Shown: positions 1 to 8,633, counted from the first letter of the stretch. The stretch is DNA of 49,807 bases from Methylobacterium sp. J-088 (GCF_022829295.1 NZ_JAKSYH010000027.1:1-49807), one strand, 5' to 3'. Notes: generated by a model not told the origin, from the sequence alone. Made by a program: numbers and translations.

Positions 1-604
1 GGGCTTGCCCGGGATCGCTCGAGCTTGCGGGGAGGAGCCGGAGGTGGGGGTGGTGCAGACGGCACCGTCACGCTCGATCCTGAACCACCCCCACCCCTAA
101 CCCCTCTCCGCAAGGGGGAGGGGAAACGCGCTTCTCTTGAATGGCGTTGCGCCCCGGCGGAAGTTTGCCCGGCGGGGTGAGGAAATGACCCCCGCACCGA
201 CCCGCGGATGGGCCGACCCTGAGCGACCTGCGGACCCGCCCACGACGAGGCGGGGGACGGCTGGAAGGCCGCGGCGCCGATGCGGGTTCCGGGGGTGCGT
301 GCACCTCGCCCGAGACCGCTAACGGGGAGTCGCAGGACCGGGGCGCCGACAAGACGCCGCGACGAGAAAGACGGCACCGGCCGGGGACCACGCCCGGTCG
401 ATGCCGCGGGCGCCGCGGGGATCGGATCCCGCGCGTTTTTGGCCGACACCTGGGTTCCCGCGGCGTCCCGCGTCCCGCGTGTTGCTTCTTGGGCCATGCC
501 CCCGGCGCGACGAGCGCGCGGGGACGATGACGCATGGTGCGTCCCCTGGGGTTCTGGCGGTCAGGCCGAGCTCATAGAGTCCGTACCGCACGACTCATGG
601 AATC
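1..604. other. Intergenic stretch without a supportable gene
   Basis: I see no credible gene here. Open frames exist on both strands but their translations are Arg/Pro-rich, low-complexity and unlike any family, as expected for random frames in GC-rich DNA. The left end carries one copy of a dispersed palindromic repeat (separate entry). The stretch ends at the ribosome binding site of the methyltransferase gene. A gene remnant decayed past recognition cannot be excluded. Confidence 0.6.
22..132. repeat. Dispersed palindromic intergenic repeat, copy A
   Basis: A long hairpin-forming element. The inner arms are the 12 bases at 43-54 (GGTGGGGGTGGT) and their exact complement at 84-95. Outer arms at about 24-37 (CTTGCGGGGAGGAG) pair with about 103-113. 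The loop and right flank closely match copy B at 34981-35098, including the shared CACGCTCGATCC loop and the GGGGAAACGCGCT right flank. It resembles the REP/MITE-like palindromes common between genes in alphaproteobacteria. Whether it is mobile, a terminator or a protein binding site is not known. Confidence 0.75.
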
Positions 605-616
605 GGAGTGATAGCG

Positions 617-1423
617 ATGCGTGCGCAAGCGAATGGATGGGAGGAATCTGCGTCGGCCTGGATATCGGAACTCGGTGAGCATGGAGATTACGGTCGACGC
701 TACGTGCTCGATGCGCCGATGCTGGAGCGGGTTCGTGCTCGATCTTTCAGGACAGCGCTCGATGTTGGGTGCGGAGAAGGCCGGTTTTGTCGGATGCTGC
801 GGGCCGAGGGTATCGTGCCGGTCGGTGTCGAGCCGACGCGCGCCTTGCGGGAGGCCGCGATTGCCCGTGATCCGTCAGGCGCTTACCTCGCTGCCACGGC
901 CGAGACCCTTCCGTTCGCAAATGAGACCTTCGATCTCGTCGTCAGCTATCTAACACTGATCGATATCGAAGATCTCGAAGCTGCCATCGCAGAAATGGCC
1001 CGCGTGCTGAGGCCCAGTGGCGCTCTGGTGATCGCCAATCTCAATAGCTTCAACACGGCCGGTGATTGGCACAAGCGCGATGACGGCTCGCGCTCTTTCA
1101 TACTCGATGAGTATATGGTCACGCGCGCCGAGTGGGTCCGCTGGCGCGGGATCAAAATCCGGAACTGGCACCGTCCCTTCCGCGCGTACATGAAGCCCCT
1201 GCTTGGCTCAGGGCTGCGCTTGACCCATTTCGACGAGCCGCTTCCGACCGGTGGCGACCCGGAAAGAATCCGGCTGCACCGCCGAGCACCATACTTTCAT
1301 GTCATGGAATGGCAGAAGGGCAGATGTCCGCCGGATCACCGCGTCGACGGCGGAGGGGATCATCGGAAGCGCGGAGCGATCGTCCGACGCCCCTTGCACG
1401 TGACGGAGCAAGCACGCATATAG
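617..1423 (+). CDS. Class I SAM-dependent methyltransferase
   Basis: A 268-residue protein with a Methyltransf_11-type fold. The glycine-rich SAM motif I (ALDVGCGEGRF) lies at residues 48-57. The acidic end of strand 2 (VGVEP) and a motif resembling post-I/II (TFDLVVSYLTLIDI) follow at the usual spacing. The substrate cannot be told from sequence. I chose ATG 617 because GGAG at 605-608 sits 8 bases upstream; an in-frame GTG at 608 would overlap that site. Recognisable family sequence appears to end near YFHVMEWQK. The last roughly 35 residues look like run-on sequence, so the C-terminus may have been altered by a small frameshift. Confidence 0.85.
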   Translation: MRAQANGWEESASAWISELGEHGDYGRRYVLDAPMLERVRARSFRTALDVGCGEGRFCRMLRAEGIVPVGVEPTRALREAAIARDPSGAYLAATAETLPFANETFDLVVSYLTLIDIEDLEAAIAEMARVLRPSGALVIANLNSFNTAGDWHKRDDGSRSFILDEYMVTRAEWVRWRGIKIRNWHRPFRAYMKPLLGSGLRLTHFDEPLPTGGDPERIRLHRRAPYFHVMEWQKGRCPPDHRVDGGGDHRKRGAIVRRPLHVTEQARI

Positions 1424-1505
1424 GTACGAACAAAAAGAGAACAAAAGAGCGTCGCCTGAGAAAGCTGTGGACGACGTGGCCTCATCCTCCCGGAACGAGC
1501 CCCGC

Positions 1506-2180
1506 ATGCGCACCGCCGACAAGCAGATCGCCGACATCCTCGTCCGCTACGGCGAACCCTTCGGGGGCAACGTCTGGCGGGTTCAGGGGACGGCCGTCAT
1601 CTACCACAAGACGCTCGAGCGGATCGCCGCCCAAGCCGGGATCGTGTTCGAGCCGCCAACGGTCATCCGGGCCGAGCGCGACGAGGCGGTGATGCTCGTC
1701 ACCGGCCGCCTGCCGGGCGCGAAGCCGGGGACCGAGCGGGTCGAGTGGTCGATGGGCGAGGCGCTGGTGAACGTGAACTACCGCGTCTCCGGCAAGCAGG
1801 CGGCCTACGTTTACGCCATGGCGGAGAAACGCGGGAAGGACCGTGTGATCCTCAAGCTCATCGAGCTGCATGGGCTCGTCTACTCGGAAGAGGAGGCCGA
1901 CGAGTTCCGCGCCCACCAGCTCCCGATCCGGGCAGTCGACGAGGACTTCGAGGAGGCACCCGCCTTCGACGAGGTCACCGAGGCGGAGGGCGACCTCAAG
2001 CGCCGGATCGACGCGGCCGGGACGATCAACGCAGTCACCGACCTGATGCTGGACGGCGCCACCCAGACGATCCTCGCCGCGATGCCGCCCGGCACCCGCG
2101 ACGAGGTCCGCGACTACGCCAAGGCGCGCCTCGTGGCGCTCGGCTGGCCGAAGCGCCCCGGCCGACGCAGCGCCGCCTGA
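1506..2180 (+). CDS. Conserved hypothetical protein, phage-like flavour
   Basis: A 224-residue soluble protein with normal high-GC coding character. I do not recognise a named domain. The central stretch YVYAMAEKRGKDRVILKL followed by an acidic YSEEEADEF segment recalls hypothetical proteins found in prophage recombination regions, some next to single-strand annealing proteins; this is a memory of pattern, not a proven match. ATG 1506 (MRTADKQ) is preferred over an upstream in-frame ATG at 1467 because the added 13 residues look non-coding. No strong ribosome binding site is visible. A second hypothetical gene follows 29 bases downstream, so the two may be co-transcribed. Confidence 0.6.
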   Translation: MRTADKQIADILVRYGEPFGGNVWRVQGTAVIYHKTLERIAAQAGIVFEPPTVIRAERDEAVMLVTGRLPGAKPGTERVEWSMGEALVNVNYRVSGKQAAYVYAMAEKRGKDRVILKLIELHGLVYSEEEADEFRAHQLPIRAVDEDFEEAPAFDEVTEAEGDLKRRIDAAGTINAVTDLMLDGATQTILAAMPPGTRDEVRDYAKARLVALGWPKRPGRRSAA

Positions 2181-2209
2181 CCCATATCCCCCCACCCAAG
2201 GAGACCGCC

Positions 2210-2521
2210 ATGCACCGCGCGACGCGCCGCCGCACCATGAAGGCCCGTGGACACAGCCACCAAAGCTGGAGCATCGAGACCCTGTCGTACAGCCCCTCCC
2301 GGATCGTCCGGCTGGGCGACGAGAAGGTCGCGATCCTTTTCCCACCGGTGGAGCCCGGCGCCGCTTGGCAGCTCTACCCGCATCCCGACACATTCCCCGG
2401 GCTGAACTTCGAGGGCTTGCCGGCGCCACTCCGCCCGGAATTCCTGGCCTTCGCGGATCTCCCGGAGGTCGAGCGTTTCCTGGGGATCGGGGATGTCGAG
2501 CCCGCCGCTCTGGCGGCGTGA
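2210..2521 (+). CDS. Small hypothetical protein (103 aa)
   Basis: The start is supported by a perfect AAGGAG at 2198-2203, six bases before ATG 2210. The N-terminus is basic (MHRATRRRTMKARGHSH), and the rest is a short globular-looking domain ending in a helical segment (PEVERFLGIGDVEP). No membrane segment or known motif is visible. It lies 29 bases after the preceding hypothetical gene on the same strand and converges with the methyltransferase gene at 2531, with only nine bases between the stop codons. Function unknown. Confidence 0.65.
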   Translation: MHRATRRRTMKARGHSHQSWSIETLSYSPSRIVRLGDEKVAILFPPVEPGAAWQLYPHPDTFPGLNFEGLPAPLRPEFLAFADLPEVERFLGIGDVEPAALAA

Positions 2522-2530
2522 CCGGTTGGA

Positions 2531-3283
2531 TCAGCAGCGCGGTGGTACCCCGTGGAGTTCGGCGGCTTCCGGCGTGAAGGCGCCATCCGGTCCGTGCAGA
2601 ATGAGGGGTGGCTGTAAGCGCAGCGCGGCGCGGCTTCCCTTGACGGCGCTGATCAGGATCCGGATCGCCGGCGCCTCGGCGCGGGGATGGACCGGACGGA
2701 TCGCCAGACCGCCGTAGCGGCCCCGAAGGGTTTGCAGGCACTCTGCGAGAACGTCGGCCCGATGGATCAGCCCCAGCCGCCCGCCCGGCCGCAGGATCGC
2801 CGTGCAGGTGCGGATCCAGGCGTCCAGCGCCTCCCCGGAGGCATCACCGGCGAAAGTATGCGCCGCAGCCCGGCCAGGATGCGGCGAGGCCCGGTGGTGG
2901 CCGGCCGAGAAGTACGGGGGGTTCGTCAACACCACGTCGAAACTGTCCGGCATCAGACCGGCGGCGCGGCGATCCGTCGCGGGGGCGAGCACGTCGGCTT
3001 CGATCACGCGGGCATCGATCCCGTTCAGCGCGGCGTTCGTCCGAGCCTGTGCGGCAAGATCGGGGTCGCGCTCGACGAGGGTCGGCCGGAGGCCGGGAAC
3101 CAGTGCGGCACAGGCAAGCCCGACGGCTCCGGTTGCGGCTCCGACATCACACAATCGATCCTCGGGGGCCGGGATGAGAAGGCGGGCGAGCAGCACCGCG
3201 TCGGTCCCCGCCCGGTGTGCCCCACGCGCTGGCTGATGCAACCGCAGGCGCCCGCCCAGGAAGGCGTCCGGCGCCTCCGTCAC
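2531..3283 (-). CDS. trmN6: tRNA1(Val) A37 N6-methyltransferase-like protein
   Basis: A 250-residue Rossmann methyltransferase of the YfiC/TrmN6 type, which in E. coli methylates adenine 37 of tRNA1(Val). The N-terminal GGRLRLHQP segment is typical of this family. SAM motif I (LCDVGAATGAVGL) is at residues 44-56 and the N6-adenine methyltransferase signature NPPY is at 121-124. The start is GTG at 3283, which overlaps the stop of the upstream DUF2007 gene by four bases (GTGA), so translation is probably coupled. The precise tRNA target in this organism is inferred; other N6-adenine or N5-glutamine methyltransferases share NPPY. Confidence 0.85.
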   Translation of the reverse strand: MTEAPDAFLGGRLRLHQPARGAHRAGTDAVLLARLLIPAPEDRLCDVGAATGAVGLACAALVPGLRPTLVERDPDLAAQARTNAALNGIDARVIEADVLAPATDRRAAGLMPDSFDVVLTNPPYFSAGHHRASPHPGRAAAHTFAGDASGEALDAWIRTCTAILRPGGRLGLIHRADVLAECLQTLRGRYGGLAIRPVHPRAEAPAIRILISAVKGSRAALRLQPPLILHGPDGAFTPEAAELHGVPPRC

Positions 3284-3504
3284 GGCTGGCGCAGCTCATG
3301 GGCGAGGCCGGCATCCGTGAGCAGGCGCCGCGCCTGGGCTTCGAGGTCACGTGGCACCAGCAGCCGCTGCCCGAACATGCCGATCGACCCCTCCATCAGG
3401 CTCATCTGACTGTCGGCCACGAGGACCGGGATCTCGGCCGCTTCGAGGATCGTGCGGGCGAACCCGATCAGCACGACGTCGTTGGCCCGGATCAGCTCGA
3501 CCAT
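3280..3504 (-). CDS. DUF2007 family protein
   Basis: A 74-residue protein with the character of DUF2007 (putative signal-transducing protein). The start MVELIRANDVVLIGFARTIL and the central hydrophobic strand VLVAD fit the family's compact alpha/beta fold, and the length is usual. It is the first gene of a two-gene unit with the TrmN6-like methyltransferase; the coding regions overlap by four bases. This pairing is often seen in alphaproteobacteria next to polyprenyl diphosphate synthase, which is the divergent neighbour here. Its molecular role is unknown. Confidence 0.8.
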   Translation of the reverse strand: MVELIRANDVVLIGFARTILEAAEIPVLVADSQMSLMEGSIGMFGQRLLVPRDLEAQARRLLTDAGLAHELRQP

Positions 3505-3660
3505 CAGTGTCCCCCGAGGGCCGGCGGTTTCGCCGCGTCGGCACCGCGCCCCGGGCGACCCATATCGCAGGGGAGCCGATGTTGCGGCGCCGCGAGGCCC
3601 GTGCGAAGGGATCGCCCTCCGCCCAGGGCGGAACCGGTCTGGAGGTCACGCATCTTGGGT

Positions 3661-4680
3661 ATGGCCCTCTCCATCGAGAACCCGAAGCCTGAGATCGAGG
3701 CGGGGTTGAACGACCTCGTCGCGCTGGTGGCGGACGGCATGGCGCGGGTCAACACCACGATCCTGTCGCGGACGGGCTCGGAGGTGACGATGATCCCGGA
3801 GGTGGCCAACCACCTGATCGCCTCCGGCGGCAAGCGCCTGCGCCCGATCCTGACCCTCGCCTGTGCCAAGCTCTGCGGATACGCGGGCGACACGGACGGC
3901 GACGTGAAGCTCGCCGCCAGCGTCGAGTTCATGCACACCGCCACGCTCCTGCACGACGACGTGGTCGACGAGAGTGACATGCGCCGCGGCCGGGTCGCCG
4001 CCCGGATCAAGTGGGGCAACGAGGCCTCGGTGCTGGTCGGCGATTTCCTGCTTGGCCAAGCCTTCCGGATGATGGTGGAAGTCGGCTCGCTTCGGGCGCT
4101 CGACATCCTCTCGGCCGCCGCCACGGTTATCGCCGAGGGCGAGGTGATGCAGCTCACCAACGCCAAGAATCTGGAGACCGACGAGGCCGCCTACCTCGCG
4201 GTGATCCGCGGCAAGACCGCCGAGTTGTTCGCGGCCGCCTGCGAGGTCGGGCCCGTCCTTGCGGCACGCCCCGAGGTCGAGCAGGCGGCGGCGCGCGCCT
4301 ACGGCATGAGCCTCGGCATCGCCTTCCAGTTGATCGACGACGTGCTGGATTACGGCGGCACCTCGGCCGAACTCGGCAAGAACGTCGGCGACGATTTTCG
4401 CGAGGGCAAGATCACGCTGCCGATCGTGCTGGCCTATCGCCGGGGCAGCGAGGGCGAGCGCGGCTTCTGGCGGCGGACCCTTCAGCAGGGCGAGATCCGC
4501 GACGGCGATCAGGAGACGGCCCTCGACCTGCTCCAGCGCCACGGCGCCCTGGAGGAAACGGTGGCCCGCGCCCACCAGTACGGCGCCGAGGCCCGGGCGG
4601 CCCTGGATATCTTTCCGGACGGTCCGGTGAAGGCGGCGCTCAACGGGGCGATCGAGTTCTGCGTGGCGCGGGCGCGTTGA
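3661..4680 (+). CDS. ispB: Octaprenyl/polyprenyl diphosphate synthase
   Basis: A 339-residue trans-isoprenyl diphosphate synthase that lengthens farnesyl diphosphate with isopentenyl diphosphate to make the quinone side chain. Both Asp-rich motifs that bind magnesium and diphosphate are present: DDVVDE at residues 99-104 (FARM, followed by the RRG motif) and DDVLD at 226-230 (SARM). GGKRLRP at 56-62 is the usual substrate-binding segment. The length fits IspB. ATG 3661 is chosen, but GGAGG at 3641-3645 sits nine bases before an in-frame TTG at 3655, so translation may start two residues earlier. Chain length (C40 versus C50) cannot be decided from sequence. Confidence 0.95.
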   Translation: MALSIENPKPEIEAGLNDLVALVADGMARVNTTILSRTGSEVTMIPEVANHLIASGGKRLRPILTLACAKLCGYAGDTDGDVKLAASVEFMHTATLLHDDVVDESDMRRGRVAARIKWGNEASVLVGDFLLGQAFRMMVEVGSLRALDILSAAATVIAEGEVMQLTNAKNLETDEAAYLAVIRGKTAELFAAACEVGPVLAARPEVEQAAARAYGMSLGIAFQLIDDVLDYGGTSAELGKNVGDDFREGKITLPIVLAYRRGSEGERGFWRRTLQQGEIRDGDQETALDLLQRHGALEETVARAHQYGAEARAALDIFPDGPVKAALNGAIEFCVARAR

Positions 4681-4806
4681 GGCGGCGCTCCACATCGTTT
4701 CCGATCGACTGATCAAGTCTGCCGGCGTCGCCAAAGAGGGTGTTCGGTGCAACCCGCACCACGGCATATAGACCGGACAGGGCCACTGGGACGGGCATGC
4801 TCTGTG

Positions 4807-5235
4807 TCAACGCGCCGCGGACGCCAGTGCCTCGGCCAAAGCGGGGGCCAATCCTCGTAGCTCCTCCAGATGAGCCGCTGTCAGGGTCCGCAGCAGCGCC
4901 TCGGCGCGGGGTGTGAGCGCCAGCTCGCTCCGACGCCGGTCCTCGGCAGCCCGCGTCTTGCTCAACAACCCGGCCTCCACCATGCGGGCGACGAGTTCGG
5001 CCGCGCTGTGGGGCGCGATGAGCAACTGCTCCGCCAGCAATCCGACCGTGGCAGGGTTGCGCCCGACATGCCCGGCGAGGGTGAGCAGGGCCTGATGCTG
5101 CTGCGGCGGCAGCCCCGCCCGTCCCGCGGCCGCCTCGCTGAAGGCCAGGAAGCGCCGGAGGCGGAACCGGAAATCCGCCAGGGCCGCATATTGCTCCGAT
5201 GACAACGTCTCGGCGCCCGATGAATCGGCGTCCAT
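4807..5235 (-). CDS. MarR family transcriptional regulator
   Basis: A 142-residue winged-helix protein of the MarR family. The recognition-helix region is LLAEQLLIAPHSAAELVARMVEAGL and the wing segment is SKTRAAEDRRRSELALT, both typical. There is no OhrR-type reactive cysteine near the N-terminus. GAGGT stands seven bases before ATG 5235. The gene is divergent from the CLC transporter gene, and the 153-base region between them holds a perfect palindrome (5342-5356). It most likely represses the transporter, itself, or both. The ligand is unknown. Confidence 0.9.
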   Translation of the reverse strand: MDADSSGAETLSSEQYAALADFRFRLRRFLAFSEAAAGRAGLPPQQHQALLTLAGHVGRNPATVGLLAEQLLIAPHSAAELVARMVEAGLLSKTRAAEDRRRSELALTPRAEALLRTLTAAHLEELRGLAPALAEALASAAR

Positions 5236-5341
5236 GGCAGCACCTCAGCTTTCAGCGCCTCCTTAACCCCATGGCCCCCTGCGCGTCCCATGCCGGACGA
5301 CGGCCGTCCGTTCCACCCGCCCGTAGATCCGTCCCAAAATA

Positions 5342-5356
5342 TATCGTATTACGATA
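5342..5356. promoter_or_regulatory. Operator-like palindrome between marR and clc
   Basis: TATCGTA-T-TACGATA is a perfect inverted repeat with 7-base arms and a one-base centre. It sits inside an AT-rich island (about 5336-5364) that stands out from the GC-rich surroundings. It lies 33 bases before the chosen CLC start and about 106 bases before the divergent MarR start. Size and symmetry suit a MarR dimer site. That this MarR binds it is inferred from position only. Confidence 0.7.
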
Positions 5357-5388
5357 CAAATAATCTGGCGACGGAAGAGGAGGCCTCG

Positions 5389-7206
5389 ATGGGGGGCGGG
5401 CAAAAGTTCGAGCGTGGCGGTCGCGGGCCGCACCGCCGGGCGCTGGGCGACTTCAGCGCCGATCGGCGCGTGGTGATCCTGGCCGGGATGGCCATCGTGA
5501 CCGGCACCGCGGCGAGCGGCACCGCCTGGATCCTGCTCACGCTGATCGGCCTCGTAACCAATGTCGCGTGGTACGGCCGCTTCGACACAGCCCTGACCTC
5601 CCTCGCCGGCGCCGCTCCGGGCCCCTGGATGGTGGCGATCCCGGTGATCGGCGCCCTGATCGTCGGCGCCATGGCGCGTTACGGCTCCGAGAAGATCCGC
5701 GGGCATGGCATCCCGGAGGCCATGGAGGCCATCCTGATCGGTGGAAGCCGGATGTCTCCGAAGGTCGCGGTGCTCAAGCCGCTCTCCTCCGCGGTGGCGA
5801 TCGGAACCGGCGGACCGTTCGGCGCCGAAGGACCGATCATCGTCACGGGGGGCGCGGTCGGCTCGCTGTTCGCGCAGTTCTTCCACCTGAGCGCCGCAGA
5901 GCGGAAGACGCTCCTGGTGGCGGGCGCCGCCGCCGGCATGACGGCGATCTTCGGGACGCCGGTGGCGGCCGTGCTGCTGGCGGTCGAGGTGCTGTTGTTC
6001 GAGTGGCGCCCGCGCAGCCTCGTTCCGGTCTCGGTCGGGGCGGTGACGGCGGCCTGCTGGCGGCCGGCTTTGTTCGGGGCGGGCCCGCTCTTTCCCTTCG
6101 CCGACAACCCGATATTGCCCTGGTGGGGCCTGCCGGCCTGCGCGGCTCTGGGCATCGCCTGCGGCCTGATCTCGGGTGTGCTGACCCGGGCGCTCTATGC
6201 GCTGGAGGACGGGTTCGGCAAGCTCCCGCTGCACTGGATGTGGTGGCCTGCGCTCGGTGCCGTCGTGGTAGGCCTCGGGGGCCTCGTCGAGCCCCGGGCG
6301 CTCGGCGTCGGCTACGATGTCATCCACGAACTGCTGTCCGGGCATATGCAGGCCGGCGCGGTCGTGACGATCCTGGCGGTCAAGGCGGTGATCTGGCTCG
6401 CGGCCCTGTCGTCGGGCACCTCCGGGGGCGTGCTCGCGCCGCTGCTGATCCTGGGCGGTGCCGTGGGATGGCTCATCGGCCTCCTGCTGCCGGGGGTGCA
6501 CGGGTTCTGGGCGCTGATCGGCATGGCCGCGATGCTCGGCGGCACGCTGCCGGCGCCGCTCACGGGCGTGGTCTTCGCGGTCGAGGTGACCGGCGATGTC
6601 GCCGCGCTCGCGCCGCTGCTGGCCGCGACCATGACGGCCTACGCGGTGACCGTGCTGCTCCTCAAGCGCTCGATCCTCACGGAGAAGATCGCCCGGCGCG
6701 GCCAGCACATCACCCGGGAATACGGGATCGACCCCTACGATCTCACCCGGGTCGGGGCCGTGATGACCCAGGCGGTGGACAGCCTGGGCGCCGAGCTGCC
6801 GCTGACGGAGGCGCTGGCCGCCATCGAGGCGGGCGCCCATCATGCCTACCCGGTCGTCGATGCGGTGGGACGGCCGGTGGGGCTGGTCTCGCGCGGCGAC
6901 GCCCTGCGATGGACCCTGGAGGAGCAGGACAGCGATCCGGTGGCGGATACGCTCGGCGAGCGCGTGTCGGACGCCGATCTGGCGACGGTCCATCCGGGCG
7001 ACGTCGTCTCGCATGCGCTCGACGTGATGCTTTCGGCCGGACAGGGCCGCCTACCGGTCACCGATCCGCAGAGTGGGCGCTTGGTCGGCCTGCTGACCCG
7101 CAAGGACCTGCTGCAGGTGCGCGCGACCGTGGTGCAGGCCGAGGCCGAGCGCCGTGCGTTCTTCCGAAGACGCCGAGGCGAGCGCCGCGCGGGATCAGGA
7201 GCATGA
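5389..7206 (+). CDS. CLC family chloride transporter with C-terminal CBS pair
   Basis: A 605-residue membrane protein. CLC signatures are present in order: GHGIPE at residues 105-110 (usually GSGIP), GAEGP at 145-149 with the gating glutamate E147 (usually GREGP), and GGVLAP at 346-351 (usually GxFxP). Multiple membrane helices fill residues 25-430. Two CBS domains follow at about 455-600, likely binding nucleotides. ATG 5389 is chosen because AGGAGG at 5378-5383 precedes it by five bases and because the palindrome at 5342 would otherwise lie inside the gene. The gating glutamate suggests transport, perhaps anion/proton exchange. The His and Leu substitutions in the filter make selectivity uncertain. 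A small gene overlaps its end. Confidence 0.93.
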   Translation: MGGGQKFERGGRGPHRRALGDFSADRRVVILAGMAIVTGTAASGTAWILLTLIGLVTNVAWYGRFDTALTSLAGAAPGPWMVAIPVIGALIVGAMARYGSEKIRGHGIPEAMEAILIGGSRMSPKVAVLKPLSSAVAIGTGGPFGAEGPIIVTGGAVGSLFAQFFHLSAAERKTLLVAGAAAGMTAIFGTPVAAVLLAVEVLLFEWRPRSLVPVSVGAVTAACWRPALFGAGPLFPFADNPILPWWGLPACAALGIACGLISGVLTRALYALEDGFGKLPLHWMWWPALGAVVVGLGGLVEPRALGVGYDVIHELLSGHMQAGAVVTILAVKAVIWLAALSSGTSGGVLAPLLILGGAVGWLIGLLLPGVHGFWALIGMAAMLGGTLPAPLTGVVFAVEVTGDVAALAPLLAATMTAYAVTVLLLKRSILTEKIARRGQHITREYGIDPYDLTRVGAVMTQAVDSLGAELPLTEALAAIEAGAHHAYPVVDAVGRPVGLVSRGDALRWTLEEQDSDPVADTLGERVSDADLATVHPGDVVSHALDVMLSAGQGRLPVTDPQSGRLVGLLTRKDLLQVRATVVQAEAERRAFFRRRRGERRAGSGA

Positions 7207-7682
7207 GTGTGGAGATTCGTATCGCCGGACGGACGATCGGCCTGGATCGGCTCAAGCCCGGCGCCTGCTATCTTGCGGCCGGCACCGACGGGCCGGACCT
7301 CGCCCTCGTCGTTGTCCGGGCGGGGCGGCGGGAGGCGCTGCTGCTCAACCGGCGCGGCGGCAACGGCGATCTGCCCATCCTGTCCGATCTCGCCAGCGAC
7401 GTCGACGTCCTCGAATTGCAAGGCGCCGTCCTGGCGCCCAGCGGGGCGATCGGCGACACCGCCTTCGGGCCGGTCGCCGATGCTCCGGCGGCGCTCCATA
7501 TCGGGGACGGCAGCGCCTATCTGTGCGGCCGCGACGAGTCCGGGCGCTCGGCGACCTTCAATGTCGTCAGCGGTGTCGCAAGCGTGATCGATCCTGGGGA
7601 GTTGCCGCATGCTCGCTGCTGGCGCGTGGTCGTGCCGGCGGCGGGCGGTGTCGTCACTGTCTACGCGGCGGAACCGGCCTGA
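7203..7682 (+). CDS. Hypothetical protein coupled to the CLC transporter
   Basis: A 159-residue protein of unknown function. ATG 7203 overlaps the transporter stop codon (ATGA), so it is translated with the transporter. No signal peptide, membrane helix or cysteine-rich motif is evident. The sequence is strand-rich with many Gly and Val residues (for example ALVVVRAGRREALLLNRRGG), suggesting a compact beta fold. The coupling suggests a role connected to the transporter or its cytoplasmic CBS domains, but that is inference. It converges with ispE, with 12 bases between the two. Confidence 0.8.
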   Translation: MSVEIRIAGRTIGLDRLKPGACYLAAGTDGPDLALVVVRAGRREALLLNRRGGNGDLPILSDLASDVDVLELQGAVLAPSGAIGDTAFGPVADAPAALHIGDGSAYLCGRDESGRSATFNVVSGVASVIDPGELPHARCWRVVVPAAGGVVTVYAAEPA

Positions 7683-7694
7683 ACCCGGTGGGGC

Positions 7695-8567
7695 TCAGCG
7701 CAGGAAGGTCGGCGCCACCCACCAATCCGGATGGGCGGCACGCAGGCTCGCGGCCGCCCGCACCGCCCCACGCCGATCGGCGAATAGCGCGAACACCGTC
7801 GCGCCGGAGCCCGACATCCGCGCAAGCCGGCAGCCGCGGTCGCGCAAAGCGGCCAGCACGGTCCCGATCACCGGTGCCACCGTGAGGGCCGGCGGCTCCA
7901 GATCGTTGCGCGCCGGGCCGATGGCCGCCACCAGGGCGTCGCCGCCGAGCCCCTGGCCGATCACGGGATGCTCCGCCCCGGGCAGGCTCTGCCCGACTGC
8001 GAGTCCCAGCGCCTTGAACACCGGCGCCGTCGGCACCGGAACGCCGGGATTGATCAGCACCGCCGGTAGCGGCGCGAGATCGAGCGGAGCGCCGATCTGC
8101 TCGCCGACGCCGCACATCATGCGAGCCCGCGGATCCAGACAGACCGGAACGTCGGCCCCCGTCTCCCGCGCCGCCGCGACAACGGCCGCATCGTCGCGCG
8201 ACAGCCCGTTGAGGCACGCGAGCAGGCGCAAAGCCGCAGCGGCGTCGGACGAGCCCCCGCCGATTCCGGCGGCCACCGGGAGGCGCTTGGTCAGGTGGAA
8301 GGCGCCCGTGCGAAGACCCGGCACGCGCGCTGCGAGGTGACGCGCCGCGCGCAGGACGAGGTTGTCGTCGGTGGGGCCGGCCGGCCCGGCGGTCGGACCC
8401 GAAACGGTCAGCCCGAGGGGAGCAGTGGGATCGAGGGTCAGCCGGTCGGCGGTGCCCGCGAAGGCCACGAGGCTCTCCAACGCGTGGTAGCCATCATCCG
8501 CCCGCCGCCCGAGGATGTGGAGCGTCAGATTGACCTTGGCGGGGGCGCGGTCTGCAAGCAGGGGCAC
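7695..8567 (-). CDS. ispE: 4-diphosphocytidyl-2-C-methyl-D-erythritol kinase
   Basis: A 290-residue GHMP kinase of the non-mevalonate (MEP) isoprenoid pathway; it phosphorylates the 2-hydroxyl of CDP-methylerythritol with ATP in the cytosol. The N-terminal [11 protein letters not shown] carries the conserved Lys11, and the glycine-rich ATP loop [12 protein letters not shown] is at residues 99-110. The C-terminal GHMP motif ([13 protein letters not shown]) is present. The start is GTG 8567; no strong ribosome binding site is visible. Isoprenoid supply links it in function to the polyprenyl synthase at 3661, although the genes are not in one operon. Confidence 0.96.
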   Translation of the reverse strand: MPLLADRAPAKVNLTLHILGRRADDGYHALESLVAFAGTADRLTLDPTAPLGLTVSGPTAGPAGPTDDNLVLRAARHLAARVPGLRTGAFHLTKRLPVAAGIGGGSSDAAAALRLLACLNGLSRDDAAVVAAARETGADVPVCLDPRARMMCGVGEQIGAPLDLAPLPAVLINPGVPVPTAPVFKALGLAVGQSLPGAEHPVIGQGLGGDALVAAIGPARNDLEPPALTVAPVIGTVLAALRDRGCRLARMSGSGATVFALFADRRGAVRAAASLRAAHPDWWVAPTFLR

Positions 8568-8633
8568 GGGATCTCGAATGGGTCGCTGCCGAATGGAGCG
8601 ACGCTCTACAACTTGGAAGCCGAGAACAACAGC

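Noticed and set aside
68..591. Long open frames on both strands at the left end
   Set aside because: Translations are Arg/Pro-rich, low-complexity and without domains; they also run through the palindromic repeat.
3217..3660. Upstream extension of the polyprenyl synthase frame
   Set aside because: Overlaps the DUF2007 gene on the other strand, and family sequence begins at about 3661.
4741..4806. Terminator between ispB and marR
   Set aside because: Only a 5-bp GGTGC/GCACC stem without a T-run; too weak to call.
5290..5388. Earlier ATG start for the CLC transporter
   Set aside because: Would place the operator-like palindrome inside the gene, has no ribosome binding site, and adds residues without family character.
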